Shown: in pieces, positions 12,922-25,384 of the stretch
How the letters are laid out: each line of letters opens with the position of its first letter
How positions within the stretch are numbered: the first letter of the stretch is position 1
Assembly: GCA_012274445.1 (NCBI GenBank)
Contig: JAAROD010000014.1
Coordinates: forward strand, 303,001 to 367,000
Direction: 5' to 3'
DNA: 64,000 nucleotides
From: Sclerotiophoma versabilis
Lineage: Eukaryota > Ascomycota > Dothideomycetes > Pleosporales > Didymellaceae
The notes under the pieces: generated by a model
The model's input: only the letters and a program-made list of their open reading frames with translations
Databases searched by the model: none
Told to the model about the DNA's origin: nothing
Made by a program: the position numbers and the translations under genes

Positions 12922-13689
12922 GTGCCTGAATCCTGCGACTCAAAACATGAACAAGCTACCCGCCATGCACATCAGACGCTGATTGAGAGAGAATACGGTA
13001 TTGAAGTACCGACACCTTTCGAGAGATGCATGAGACTAGGGCATAAATGTCGAGTCTATTATCCTGAATGCTTCGAGTGGCACGCGCTGGTGAGCAACAC
13101 AGAAAACAATTTCGGATGGAAGTGCAGCACCTGTAGGTTGGGTGAATTATATCTTCCTTGATGGCCAGCCTAGCAAGCCTTCAGCCATACAAGAAGATTA
13201 TGACCGTGGCACACAACTCCCAGTGCGTCGATCATGGAACATACCGCCGGCAGAGGACGGTTTTCCCAAGCATACACCTCGGCACAACCAGTTCTCTACA
13301 CCGACTCAGGTCCGCAACGAGGTGCCATCTGTACCTCGAAACCTTCGGGCACTTCCTGCCTCGATAACGCAATACACCTGGGCTGACGACTTTGAGGTCG
13401 CTATGCAGAGACAGATTGACGAGTATAACTCACGAGGAGGCAACAGGAAATACTAAAAGGAGTCTGCAAACCGGTTCGCGCACCAAGAGCTGATCCGTGG
13501 AAGACATGGCGCGCTCGCTACTATGGCATGTGAGGACTGCTCAGACCAAGAGCGGGGCTGTCGCACATATCATCCTGAGTACTACCAGTGGATCATAAAT
13601 GGTAAGATGGTATGCAGTTACCTTGGTTGGAGGTGTGGTAACTGCCGGTACGAATACCATCTTGCGAGTTGCAATTTGCAGTGGGAATA
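12922..13689 (+). pseudogene. Broken locus with two copies of a Cys-rich (C-x6-C / C-x2-C) motif
   Basis: I do not recognise this gene. The first piece, frame 12922-13161, contains a cysteine motif of the form C-x6-C-R-x-Y-x-P-E-x-[FY]-x-W followed, after about ten residues, by G-W-[KR]-C-x2-C-R. A linker in another frame (about 13142-13456) follows. A second copy of the same motif lies at 13526-13651, ending at a TAA at 13687-13689. The linker and second copy share one frame, broken only by TAA at 13454-13456. Between first copy and linker there is a frame change that no good intron explains: the available GT..AG pairs are about 32 nt apart or would remove conserved cysteines. The four conserved cysteines per copy suggest zinc binding, as inference. 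It is probably a decayed gene; an unusual intron structure is the alternative. No start codon is secure. Confidence 0.4.
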
Positions 13690-14205
13690 AGTGTGGTCTA
13701 TTCGTGGCTTTGAAGGAGGAAGGCGTGGTGTTGTAAAACGATTTACGTAGAGTAGAAATCTGTACCCGAGAGGAAACAATACCCGTAATGTTGCGTTCAT
13801 CTTATTAGTACAGACACTTGGTTGTGCTGCGAGTTGTACCAAAGATTAGTCAAATCAATATCAGCAACCTGGAATGACCTTACGAGCTATGGTTGAGATG
13901 GCGATGCGATAGCAAAACGGTGGCGGCATTTCCAATTCTCACATAGGTTTCAAAACAGATTCAAGTCCAACTCTAAACCAGAGTATCAACCTTTGAGGTC
14001 AAGACTGACATTGTGCCCTTACATGGTAATTACAGGCATGATCTGTGACCATCGGGGTGTCAGACAAAATTCAACGCACCACTGTAGTGATCGCATGTCT
14101 TCATATCTTACATGCGTTGCACATGTGCCCAGTTTCAGTTTTCTCTTGTCCCTTGGCCAAACCAAATCCCGTCGTGGTTGCGCGTACGACCCCCGAAGGC
14201 ATCAG

Positions 14206-14237
14206 CAGAAGAAGGAGGAGAAGAAGAAGAAGAAGCA
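14206..14237. repeat. (GAA)n-type purine microsatellite
   Basis: The run of AGAAGAAGGAGGAGAAGAAG type is imperfect at its left end and purer at its right end. It encodes Arg/Glu/Lys runs in chance frames, which explains low-complexity ORFs at this point. Confidence 0.85.
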
Positions 14238-17200
14238 GATGACCACTCATTCCCTGCCTGTACACAACTGGCTCGAGCGAAAGGGTGGTCACTTTCACTC
14301 AGCACGTTCTACCCTTTACCTTTCCACCCTTGAAGTGTGAATCACGCACGGCGCCCAGTTCGCGAGTTTTTCAAACCTGTACGGGATGGGATAATGGCAG
14401 CGAACCAATGCTTGCAGTGTCTTGCGTCGGATCGTCAGAGGACGCGTAAGAAGCTTCAATTTCTCAGAGGCCACCCAGCATGCGCCTCCAAGCGGTCTTG
14501 AGCTGAAAGATTGAGATCCCACCAACCGCCTTTCTTACTTATTCTTCCACATCGATGTTGCAACCACAATGCAGCGCCCAGCCGCAGAAACGGGGCCTTC
14601 CACAGCTCATGTGCATCGCAATCTTCTTCCCACCAATTACATCTCTGTGGTGCGCATTGCAGCTTTCTGAGATCGTCCAGGTGGACGCTTTCCAGCCGAA
14701 GAACGTGCTTTGTCACTATCAGGCTTTGAATGCCAAACTGGGCCAGCCTGCTGGGTCGGCTCGCTTGGAGCCTCCGGTTGCGGGCCTTCGCGATGCTCGT
14801 TGATGCTGTCGACACTCCTTCTGGCGGAGACTGTATGCAACCCGTATAAGCAAAATCCTTCAGTCGGCACTTTTACACATCTCCCCGCCTGTCGTTTCCA
14901 GTCGCAGATCCCTGCGATGTTCGTTCCAGCTCTTACGGATCCTTTCACCGGTATCTGTACAAGTGCGGCTTGATGGCGATACGCAATCCAGGCTCCCAAT
15001 CTTTCGTTGCGGAGGGTCTGCAGATCGTAGCGAAGTGCCCAATCCCATCACGCCAACAAGAATCCTTCTGCGATTGCGTTGACTCGCAATACCCGTTGCG
15101 GCACCTTCAGATCCTTCGTTGAGGAAGTACTCAATTTCAATGGATTCGCTTCTCCACTACTGCATCCACCCGCTCTCGAGCCCCCAAACGGGGTTTTCCC
15201 ATTCAATTCGTCATCATCTTACCAAAACAGGCGTCCAGCTCGCAGCAGCAAGCACAAAGTGGGTGTCATGCCACGCGCCCATCCTACACTTCCCATGCGG
15301 CGACTCCGAAAGCTGGCTCAGCTCTCCACTAACGGTCGCTTCGCCTACCCGCCTTCTCGTACGAGGCACAGATGCGGTAATAGGAGCGCTTTTCCAGCCA
15401 CACACTCGCCCAAAACGCATTCTCTGCCCAAATGAGGCGCTGCGGCCCCCAAAAACGTGTGCTGCGTGGGTTGATCGACAGTATTGCAGTTTGTGAGTGG
15501 TTGAGGGAGTGTGTCGGGCGTGCATTATTACGCACGTGATGCGTTAATGCGCGCCTGTCAACGCTGCGCTGTCACATCCCAATCAGAACTTCATAGTGGT
15601 TAGCTTACCCTTCCATCGGAGCCCTGCCACGCGCTCATGGCGCGTCAGAAACGTCAACGGGCTTCGCGAACATCGTACGGTTCCTCATTCGAACCTTGCA
15701 TGACCGCGGCGGCACATCGGCCACTCAATACCGACACCCAACTCCTTGCCCTGTTTCTCCGAACTGGATTGCAGCTGTACATGACAAGAGGCGGACAATT
15801 CTAGGGTGGAGGTGCGCGGAGATGCGCGCTCTGCAATTGCGACTCAAGACCAGAGAGATGGTCTGAAGTGCTGGATGCTGAATGCCTTGGCGGCGCGCAG
15901 AGCATAGGAAGCTTGATGCCGAGCCGCGTGCCCGCTTTCAAGTCACGACTAGCACTTTGCAGGCTCGTAATCGTACCTCCACAGCCAGCATGTTGCTCCG
16001 ACCGACCGTCTCCATCAGCACGACAGATGCCTTCACGACTCATGACCGCATGCGCCTCGCCCGGAGCCCTGTGTACACAGAGCACTTCTGAACGCCCTTG
16101 AATCTCATCTCAGCAGACCGTGCCCAGTGCTCTCCCGTGCCTCGGTGGCTTCACACCGCACTTGCAAACCTGCGGATTCTCGTTCGGATTCTCAATCAGC
16201 ATATCCACGTTGCTCAAATCTAACTAGCGTCCTCCAACGGTTGTCCCTACCTCGTGGCCTGTGTTTCGCTTCGTACCCCGCTACCGTGTCATGTTCAGCC
16301 TCCTGCACCTCTCGTCATGCAGCTCCCGCTGTGGAGCCGGAGAATCAGGAAGGGATTGCGAAAAAGGCAGACTGCTGTTTGCAGTAATGACAAGCGAATG
16401 TGCGTAAAGGGCCCGAGCTGCATGCATGGCGATGAGGCTCACTAGACGGTCGGTTGTTCAGACGTGATGAATTGTGAGTGTCGATCTCAAATCCTTCCTC
16501 CGAGCCTTCACAAGCTCTGTGTCACTGGTCATCATAAGCGTGTCAGACATCGCGTGTCCTTTCGTGCTTGACTATTATACTGTGGGCTGTGCAACGGAAA
16601 GGAAATAGAACCTCGGACACGAACAGGGGCTCGCAAACCCAAGGGCAAGGACTCGGATTCGCGTTGCGCCCCTGCTAACTCAAACAAGTCATGACGCTGA
16701 CAGAACACCTTGTACAAAGCGTGCGCATGGGCGGCAAGGGCTGTCAATTCGTTCGCCAAATGCATTCTTGTGTAATTGCAAACGCAAATAGCTTGAAGAG
16801 GCAGGTGGCATACTAGGCGAGTCGCGAGGAAGGGGTTCAGCGGCCCGCGTCGCAGCGTGCAATTGGGGTGGAGACGTTGAGAGATGAGCATCGTATCGAG
16901 GCTGTCCAACAACAGATTTTGCTTTGTTTCCACGACAACTGCAACTGCAAAGTATACCACCCTTTATCCCTCACACGTTAGCAACGTGCATGCACGAAAT
17001 TTTAAGGCCGCCTGCAGCGAAGAATTCTGTACCCCTATCCCAAACGTTGAAGCTCCTCGTGCAACCTTTTGCATGCACTAGAACACCATTTCTCCACCAT
17101 TCGACGTTCTCGAAGCCGTAGTGCAGTGCCTCACCCGTTTTGTTGAGTGTTGCATCCGTGGTTCTGGGAATCGTTCGTTGCCGTTCAGGCACACTCAGGA

Positions 17201-20200
17201 GCCCTCGAGAAATCAAGCGGAGACTTCGAGCAGGCTTCGTGCATATGAAGTGGAGACTTTGGAGGTGAACTAACAGTGTTATGCCTGGCACTGATCCTTC
17301 GTTGCTCGAATGTGTCCTCTTCCACCAGACTGTCGTATGTGCGGAGGCCGTCGAATCTCAGCCTGGATAATGAGATGTAGTAGCCCTGATACGTTCCCAG
17401 GTGTCCAGTGGTATCGCGAGATCTGTTTACTTACCGCAGCGCTTCCCGATGTTGAGGGGCTAAACCTTTGCTGGAGTCATTTGCACCTGGCTGTGAGTTT
17501 GTAAAACAACGCTAGATAGACGAAAGAGCAGTACCTGGGCATTGTGAAGGGGCGCATAGAGGTCGACACGCGAGTAGGAGCGGCTCGACATGCGTAAGAT
17601 GACTGTATCTGACTTCGACACGATGAAGTCCGGTAACTGCTGACTGCCGCATGCTCCAATCTCTGAGCGGTGCAATTTTGAGCGAGGTCATGATAGGCTT
17701 TGCAAGGTTTCGACAGAATACTGAATTCTCGTTGGAGCAATGTGGTGACATGTCGGGTTGCCCTTCGCCCCGGAGGCTTTCAGTATGGTCAGCGAATAGT
17801 CCGATGAAAATCCGTGGATACGGGTAGAAGGTTGTGGGCAGGGTCCTGCATGTCCGCCGTGTACGTGAGAGCATGCCTGTGTAGTTCAGATTTGAAAAAA
17901 TCTCCATTCAATGTACTTCGCAAGGTGGCAGACAGTTGGCATTCAGCGACCTGATCGAGCCTATCCCAAGGCTATCTGTTGCTGGCAGCGCGGTAGAGAT
18001 TCAAAACCAAAGCTCTTTCAGGTGAGTTGCAACTCGACCAGAGAGACTCTGCTCGCCGTTATGCTCACCCCATGGTACTGTTGAGAACTCTTAATTGGCT
18101 GGGATCGGGAACATGCAACTGCAGGTTCGAAAAACGGTTTGGTGCGTGGAAACGGGACAATGTATGGCAGTTGGCCCAGCTCCTATGTGATGTGTGCGTG
18201 GAAGGAGGCGCGTGACATGCACCTTGGGTAATCGTTGGGCTGACAGAGGAAGGAAGCAGGAATTCAGGCAATCAAGATCCCCAAATTGACAGCGATACGC
18301 CTGCGTGGAGAGCGAGGTGAAGCAGATCGAATCAGAGCGGTGTGCTGTCAGTGTCCACAACTGGCTGCTCCCACCAATCATGACTGGAAACAGTAAACGG
18401 CGAAGCGATCCCAATCACAACAATAAAACCTGCTTGACTGCATCGCAGCGTTAGTGTGTGTCGGTCCTGAGTGTTCTGCTAATGCTGATGTGACCAGTTG
18501 TGCTCGCCAACATTCTCACTGCACAAATCAACATTGAGAGGCAAAGAGAGTCCTGACCAAGCACGACTCGAGCTGTCGCTGACAGGCACTCGCTAAAAGC
18601 CTCACAGAGCAAGTGTGTCTCTCGAATAACTGCTGGATGTTATGAGCGTCACAAGTGGACGGCTGACAGGAAATGTGATCGACGCCGGAAAGTCAGGGAA
18701 AAGTCGCACCAGCCTGCAGGGACACAATGCCCAATTATTTGCTGTGAATTGCAAGATGTCGTTAGAATTGAGTTCAGTGATAGCTTGCACGGCCCTTCAG
18801 GCTGTAGGGAAGGCTCTAGTATTTGTCACTGTGCCCAGCTCAGCGAGCAGGCCTGTTCCGTCAGAAGCAGGGTGCATCTCATTCACGCAAGCTCTCGGGA
18901 GCGCCTGGTCGCAACACTGTTCAATGAAAGGTTCCAGGCCGGCTGTTCAGCGGGCACTTCCGCCGAGCGCATAGGCTCTTGTACGCGCTGTCGATGTTCC
19001 GATCTCGTACATGCAATGGCAGCCCATCCCTGGTGTGGTGTTGGATGCAGGCTTGTTGTCAGTAGCGAGCGTGTCGTCGGCGAGGTCGACGTGCGCCTGC
19101 CTATTTCTTCGTCGCCAAAACCCTTAACGAAAGGGGTCAAGTCGTGAAAAGCGCCACAACGACCATCTCGGCGTTCTTGCATATCGTCGACATGTACATT
19201 GGTCATGATCAGCGCTAAATCAGCCACGTTCGGACGCGGGAAGGGTGCAATATTCTGTGCGAGAGTTGGTTATATTGGACACAGGGTTCGTTGTTAGAAC
19301 GCACGCAGATGCGAAGGAAGATGCTTGCTCTACGAGTCGTGGATTTTTGCTACCTTGGCCGCTGATCTTGAAACGTCGAGGAGTGAAGAGCTGACCACTG
19401 CACGGGAGCAAGAGGGTCTGGATGTGGGGCAGGCCGATCCGATTCGTGCGCTGCTCAGATCTGAACTAACGGCTTCCCTTGCTGGTGCTGCATCTTGCTT
19501 TGGCAAGCGGGAAAACGCTGCATCTGAGCTGCGCTAGAGAACTGCAACGGAGTCCACCAGCTGCGAGCAGAGCGTTTTGCTGACTCGTTTTGTTTCTGCA
19601 GGCACGCAAGCATGCCTGTCACGACCTTAGCGGACCGAAAAAAAGGGATGTACTCTGCTTGCCAAATACAAACATGGAAAGGAGTTCATTCTGCTGATCT
19701 ACAGAGATAAACAGTGTTATTCGAGTGCGTCGCTATCGATTTGTATCGTACACGCTCGTACCGGGCCATCGAGCGATCTTTGTCATCGTTTGGTCGCCGG
19801 TGTGCCGCTGTCAAAGCTAGAGGCTTACAACATCCGCATCGTGGATGTCAGCTCACAGGCCAGAACTGAGAAATGAGGCAGCCGCTGCTGCCAATTAGAA
19901 GGCCAGGTAAAGGGGGCGAGAAGCAGAGCAAAAGCAACGAGGATTACTGTAGGTGTGCGGCTAAGTTTCAATGAATGACGCAAAACTGGGGTTTCATTGG
20001 ACGGTGCGGATCCCTCGTTAATCTGATCTTGAAGATCGACTTGACTGGGGATCCTTGCCGGAAGTCAGTATTATGATTGGTCGAACTGGGGTTAAAGCTA
20101 ACACGTCCAAGTAACGAGTTGTTGAACGAATCCGCCGAGAACGAGAACGACGTGAGCTGGTCATGTTGAAACAAATGCACGGTCAAGTACATGCTCGCTG

Positions 20201-23200
20201 ACCCTCGTCCTCTACAAAGCCGGAGACGGAGCAGTCCGGCCGACAGATATTGAGGGCGGGGCAGGTCGCACATAACAAGGCCGTGGGCGTGCGAGCGTGT
20301 AACTTGTCAAGGTTCAACGTCGCCGACCTGTTCTGTGCAGTGATCTGTAGCACGGCGTTGAAGTTCATTGATTGACCCACGCCGACAGCACCGTTTTCGT
20401 TACCTGCCTACTGGGTGCATCGCCTTAATGGGGCCCTCGTCTTGGGCCAAATGTGCTGCATGGCGTTTTGATGGAGCTGCAAGTCAAACTGTTGTAATGA
20501 CAACCTGAATAGCATTCGCCAATGGTTTGTAGATAGTTCTTCCTTCCCCCTGTTCCGTGCAAATCCTTCTGTGTATGGATGTGTGAGTGGGAGGGTAACC
20601 TTGTCGTAGTGATCTTACAATGACACGCAAAGTTTTACGAGTCGTGATCTATTTGTGAGTCTGGGCAACCGCGGGTAAATGGCGAACGGAAAGGCGCTGC
20701 ATCTGCACAGGGAATAGCAATCTAGCATCGGGACGTGCTGCAGCATCGATATTGTGTTTGCTGGAAGACCGAGGAAGTTCGGCCCTGAGCTCTGTTGCAC
20801 AGAGCGCGGAGGAGGCGAGGACTTGATTGTTTGTGTACGAACCCGAAGCCGAATGAGCAGGCATTGTGTTGACCACAACGTGAGCCACATTTAATTGCTG
20901 GGACCACCGTTAATCCCAGTACACAGGAACGACGTGTGCTTTTTCCTGCGGCTGACGTTCGGTCGTCCAACCAATGGTGTTGGAACCACAGGCTTTCTAG
21001 CAGGCTCCTCCAACCGATTAACGCGTTTGCTGATAATTATGACATGCCGTTGTATGTGCCTCACCAAGGATCAAGGGGGTCCTGGAGCACGCAGCGTTCA
21101 ATTCCCCACTACAGGCGCCCAGCTCCATCGCTAACGGCTGTCGAGAACTTTTGCAAGGCGAACAGGACGCGTGACAGTTGGATGGCTTGGCATACGGCTA
21201 CGACTGAACTCTGTCCGTACAGGCAGTCAGAGTGCTGAATCAGTGGTGCCATGCTTCCCCGAGATGCACGCATCGTAGACGGGAAGAAGCTGCTCGGATG
21301 CTACCTTTTTAGAGAGGCGGCTGGCGATGTGTGGGCTTGATGGGATCGGTGATGGCGGCCGTTGAGCTACCCAGGCGATGGGATTCGCTGCTATGGACGG
21401 GCGAGCCGTTCTAGGCAAGTGGACGGCGAGGTCGCTGCGTTTGTACGAGCCTGTATGCAGGCGGCTGAGGCACAGCTGCTGGTGACGAAACAATCACTCG
21501 GAAACGTTGACTCCCGGGTCGCACTTGGCCAAAGCGAGTCTGGGCTACCCAGTAGCTCGGGAAGCAGTTCCACCCCAGAATCCGCTCAAGCCACAACTCA
21601 AGGCCGCAGCCTCACCTTCGGGGCTTGAGGCCAGGCCGGAGACATCCTAGACACTGAAACCGAAGGATAGTAGTGTGGGGAGCGAAGGATGGACGTGCGG
21701 CGGCACCTATTTCTGTGGCAATGGCACTGCCAGCAGCTTCAAAATGCGGACAACCGACGCCTGAGGCTGGTATCAGATAGAGTGTGCTGTGGAGATACCC
21801 TGCGAATACCCACCGAATGGCGTAGTGGGCCAGCAGATTCGGGGGTCACTGGGCGGTATTGGTTGTCGAAGTCGCTGTGCAGTTGATGAAGTCAACACTC
21901 CCAACGTCGGCGACTGAGAGCAGGCAGCACAGCAGGTGATGGAGGGATGCGCCCGTTGGTGTCCGGCGCTGGCCCTGGGTCGTCTCGTCAGAATTGCCCG
22001 CATTCGATCAAGGGTGCTGGATCTTGCCGGCAGAGGGTGCAGACGGTGCCTGCTGGCCTGGAGCGATGAACAGGCAATGATGCGCTCCAGGTCGACTAGG
22101 GGGGCGAAACGTTCTCGCGTTGGTAAGGCCGCGGTCTGCCCCTTCCCAAACCGTGCTCTGCTCCCCAAAGGGGATGCACACTAAAAAGATTTGAATTCGA
22201 ATGGCAGCGCCGCGTTGGTCGGCGTTTTCCAGCAAAGTGGGCTTGCTGTGCGTCGTCCCGCCGGCAGATCGCAGCCAAGCAACGGCGGCCTGCAACGAGC
22301 GTTACGACGTGCAAGAGCCGCTGCAGGCTGACTGCGCCCGGGAGCTGGCTCCTGGCCCTGAGGCAGCGGAGTGGCCGGCCTGTAACGCATCAGGAAACAC
22401 GCACAGCGTCGCTGGATGTGCCGCAGAAACAGGGCGGAAACAGGGCCGTCGCTGACGCTGTCGACAGCGTTGCTGCTGTCGATTATCGCGCCCAGCGAAC
22501 GACAGGGCCGAAAAGGAGTGCGGTGAAGGGCCAAGGCCACCTCGCCGACCTTGAGGGCTCCACCAAGGGGGGCCGTGGCGATCGCGCTATGCCGCGCTGC
22601 GCGCAGCGGCAAGCCTCAGCACCCGTTTGATCGACGAGCGAGTTGACTGCAACGTGCATCGTGCGGCGCTCGCTGCTGGGGAACGAACAGCTGTCGGTGC
22701 AGGTCGCACAGGGCAGAAACACCACGATATGTCTGGCTCACGGCGAGCTGAGGGCCGCTGTCACTGCGTCTTGTGCTCCTCGGTCTTCCTCTGTGCCCTC
22801 GTCGCCGCGTGGCTGCTATTCATGGCAGGCGCAAGGGCGGCCACAGGCAAGGGCGACAGGCGCGGTTTGCGGTTATAGTCCGGGAGATGCCTTCCCGCCC
22901 GCCGCCTACCAGGATGACGGTACACAGTGCCAGAGCTGAGAAGAGCCAAAAAGAAGTGTGCTAGCAAAAGCGAAAGCCAGCGTCCAGCTGCAAGCAGCAA
23001 GAGAGGAGCCCCTGGCCATTCGCATTCACCGGCCCGGCTGCGGCTGCTGGGCCATGTTTGGTTTTACAGCGGGCAGGGCCAGTGTCGTGAATGCGTGGAT
23101 AGCGCTCCGGGTGGGGGTATTCTTGACTGTGCCCATGCTGTCGAAGAAACACCTCCAGGCTCCTCGGCCGCCCCTGCACCTCATCGATTCATGGCGAAAC

Positions 23201-23715
23201 GGCCAGGGCCCCCGGCAACTGACAGCCTGAGGCGAGCGCTGCGGGCCTGCAGCGGGTACTGTCGATGCAGCACGGTGGCTGTTTGGCCGCGAGCGTTGCA
23301 GGGGCAGCCAGTCGCCAGCCCTCACCCAGCATACAACGCAAAGCCCGGCGCTGGCATTTCATTTTTCTGCCACTAGCACGCTCGACAGGGTTAACAGGGT
23401 GCAATAGCCCGCCCTCTGTAGCGCCCAAGAACGCCATGCCACGATGTGATACAGGGTTAAGCTCGAATCCGACGATCTGGTCCACTTCCAGGGAGCCCAC
23501 CTGCTTGTGTGTGTCGACGACAGCGATTACTTTAGCTCGTCACCCTCAGGGCCCAGCTAGTGACCCAGAGCGCCGCATGACGCCCCAGCGCTCCCCGACC
23601 ACCACCTCACCAGTGCCTTAGCCGCACACTCTCAAAAGCAGAGCCCTCGCACTGCCAACCCTCCCGAACAGTCTATAGCAGCGTCCACCACACTAACCCT
23701 CCCGCACCCGCTGAG

Positions 23716-23722
23716 ATATATA
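23716..23722 (+). promoter_or_regulatory. Candidate TATA box of the Myb gene
   Basis: ATATATA lies in a GC/pyrimidine-rich setting about 270 bp before the ATG at 23993. A leader of roughly 240 nt would result, plausible for a developmental regulator. Position and sequence only; no transcript data. Confidence 0.35.
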
Positions 23723-23992
23723 CCGCTCGTCGCCGCTGGCACGTTACCCGCTCTGGATTATCTGTCAACCACACCTCAGAATTCCTCATCCGCACTACAT
23801 CAAATCATCTTCTTGTGGTTCAGTACCAGCAACTGGTAAGTCCATCACCGTCACCATCACCATGCTATTCATAACCATCACTGCCCTTGACCACACCGCC
23901 ACCCTCGCTCAACTTCCCAAACATTGCACAGTTTATCGCAGGAACCAACTGAATTTATCACTGCGCCTTGTTGTTCATCTCTTACCATCGAA

Positions 23993-25384
23993 ATGTCGTC
24001 GTCGACACTTCCTCCACCATCTTCACACAATGCTTGGCTGCAGCCACTGACAGACTCTCCAGAGTGCTCTGAAGAAGACCCACAGACTTCACATCAAAAC
24101 ATCCTAAAAGCCTCAGCATCGACGAGGAGTATACCTTCAGTGGCATACATCTCGCCCTACTCACCACGTCAACCAAACACCACACCGCCACCAGACGACT
24201 TCGATATGGTAGCTCACCGCCGCGGCCCTTGGTCGCAACACGAAGACCAGTGGCTCGTTAACCTCGTTGCTCGCAATGGTCCACACAACTGGGTACGCAT
24301 CTCACAAGAGATCGGCTCAAGATCACCAAAGCAGTGTCGTGAACGTTACCATCAGAACCTGAAGCCATCATTGAACCACGACCCTATCACATCTGAAGAA
24401 GGAGAGTTGATTGAGAAGATGGTAGCCGAGATGGGCAAGAGGTGGGCTGAGATCGCTAGGAGGCTCAAGGGACGCAGCGACAACGCCGTTAAGAATTGGT
24501 GGAATGGTGGCCAGAACCGCAGGAAGCGCAACCCAGAGCGTCCTGACCAACGACCCCGCGAGTACTCCCAGACATCGGAGCACTACCAGTACCCCTTGGC
24601 ACCCCAGCACATGCACCACCACGATGAGCAGCACTACCACGACTCTCACCGTTCATCAATGAACTCGGCCTTACACACACCATATAGTGTCAAGCTGCCC
24701 CAGCCTCAGCGCTTCGAGCCATACCCTGGATCACGACCACAGCCATTGGAACTCTACGGACAACCAGCCAACGTACGAGCACGAGGCTTTGAGACCCCGA
24801 TGCCTTCACCCTCTGGCTTCTCCTCAGTTTCAGCTGATGGCGCACCCTCCCTCATCACAGACACTGGTTCAGAATCGAGATCACCTCGCGGTGCGGCATC
24901 GCCACTTGACATCACCCTGGCACCTCTTGTTGGCAACAGGGATGAGCGCAAGAACTCGAGCACTCGCTATCTGCCTTCCACTGGCTTTGCGGTCGAGGAT
25001 GACGTGCACTCGGCGGCGTACGACCACTACAGGCGTCGTGGTTCTCTGCAACTGCCTCCCCTCCATCGTGAGGCCCAGGCACCCACTCAAATATGCAAGG
25101 AGTCACAGTACGCACATCACCAGCCGCAGCAACTACTCACCCAGCCTACGCCGCAACATATCCACTACCACTCGCTGCCTCAATCATTAAAACCCACAGT
25201 AGCTCAGCGCGCACTACCAGGCTTCCACTCCCTGACCGAGCCTGTACTTCCCCTCTTGTCCACATCAAGCGCAGCCACCAGCCCTGCCGCAAGGCAACTT
25301 CCATCACCATACGCGCGGCCTGCCGAAGCTCAAAGCGCACCAGTCTCACCCAAAGATAAGATGAGCCTCAAGAACATCATGTAG
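23993..25384 (+). CDS. flbD: FlbD-like R2R3 Myb transcription factor
   Basis: A 463-residue nuclear DNA-binding protein with two Myb/SANT repeats at about residues 77-125 and 130-175. Repeat 1 reads HRRGPWSQHEDQWL...NWVRISQEIG, repeat 2 PITSEEGELI...RWAEIARRLKG, ending NAVKNWWNGGQNRR. This is the signature of the Aspergillus FlbD / Neurospora rca-1 group, which controls conidiation and other development. The regularly spaced tryptophans of each repeat are present. The single exon has no intron. The ATG at 23993 is chosen because the frame upstream is open only through non-ATG codons. The protein is longer than Aspergillus FlbD as I recall it, owing to a 75-residue N-terminal extension and a long Pro/Gln/His/Ser-rich tail, typical of low-complexity activation regions. 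It stands alone behind a very long gene-free region. Confidence 0.88.
   Translation: MSSSTLPPPSSHNAWLQPLTDSPECSEEDPQTSHQNILKASASTRSIPSVAYISPYSPRQPNTTPPPDDFDMVAHRRGPWSQHEDQWLVNLVARNGPHNWVRISQEIGSRSPKQCRERYHQNLKPSLNHDPITSEEGELIEKMVAEMGKRWAEIARRLKGRSDNAVKNWWNGGQNRRKRNPERPDQRPREYSQTSEHYQYPLAPQHMHHHDEQHYHDSHRSSMNSALHTPYSVKLPQPQRFEPYPGSRPQPLELYGQPANVRARGFETPMPSPSGFSSVSADGAPSLITDTGSESRSPRGAASPLDITLAPLVGNRDERKNSSTRYLPSTGFAVEDDVHSAAYDHYRRRGSLQLPPLHREAQAPTQICKESQYAHHQPQQLLTQPTPQHIHYHSLPQSLKPTVAQRALPGFHSLTEPVLPLLSTSSAATSPAARQLPSPYARPAEAQSAPVSPKDKMSLKNIM

Larger units (their letters stand above)
13690..23992. other. 10.3-kb gene-free tract upstream of the Myb gene
   Basis: I see no protein family, RNA gene or transposon here. 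There are many overlapping open frames on both strands, none with a continued domain or consistent splicing. A purine (GAA/GGA) microsatellite sits at about 14206-14237. Base composition looks clearly more GC-rich, with many GCTG/CAG words, from about 21.2 to 23.6 kb, next to the developmental regulator. The last 400 bp are pyrimidine-rich and probably promoter plus 5' leader of the Myb gene. Some of this may be long noncoding or regulatory DNA. Confidence 0.5.

Noticed and set aside
13130..13175. Mini-intron that would rejoin the two frames of the cysteine-motif locus
   Set aside because: The only GT..AG pair that keeps the cysteines is about 32 nt, shorter than any other intron here and without a branch site.
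13454..13456. Stop-codon readthrough at TAA
   Set aside because: No readthrough context, and the frame is already broken upstream, so decay is simpler.
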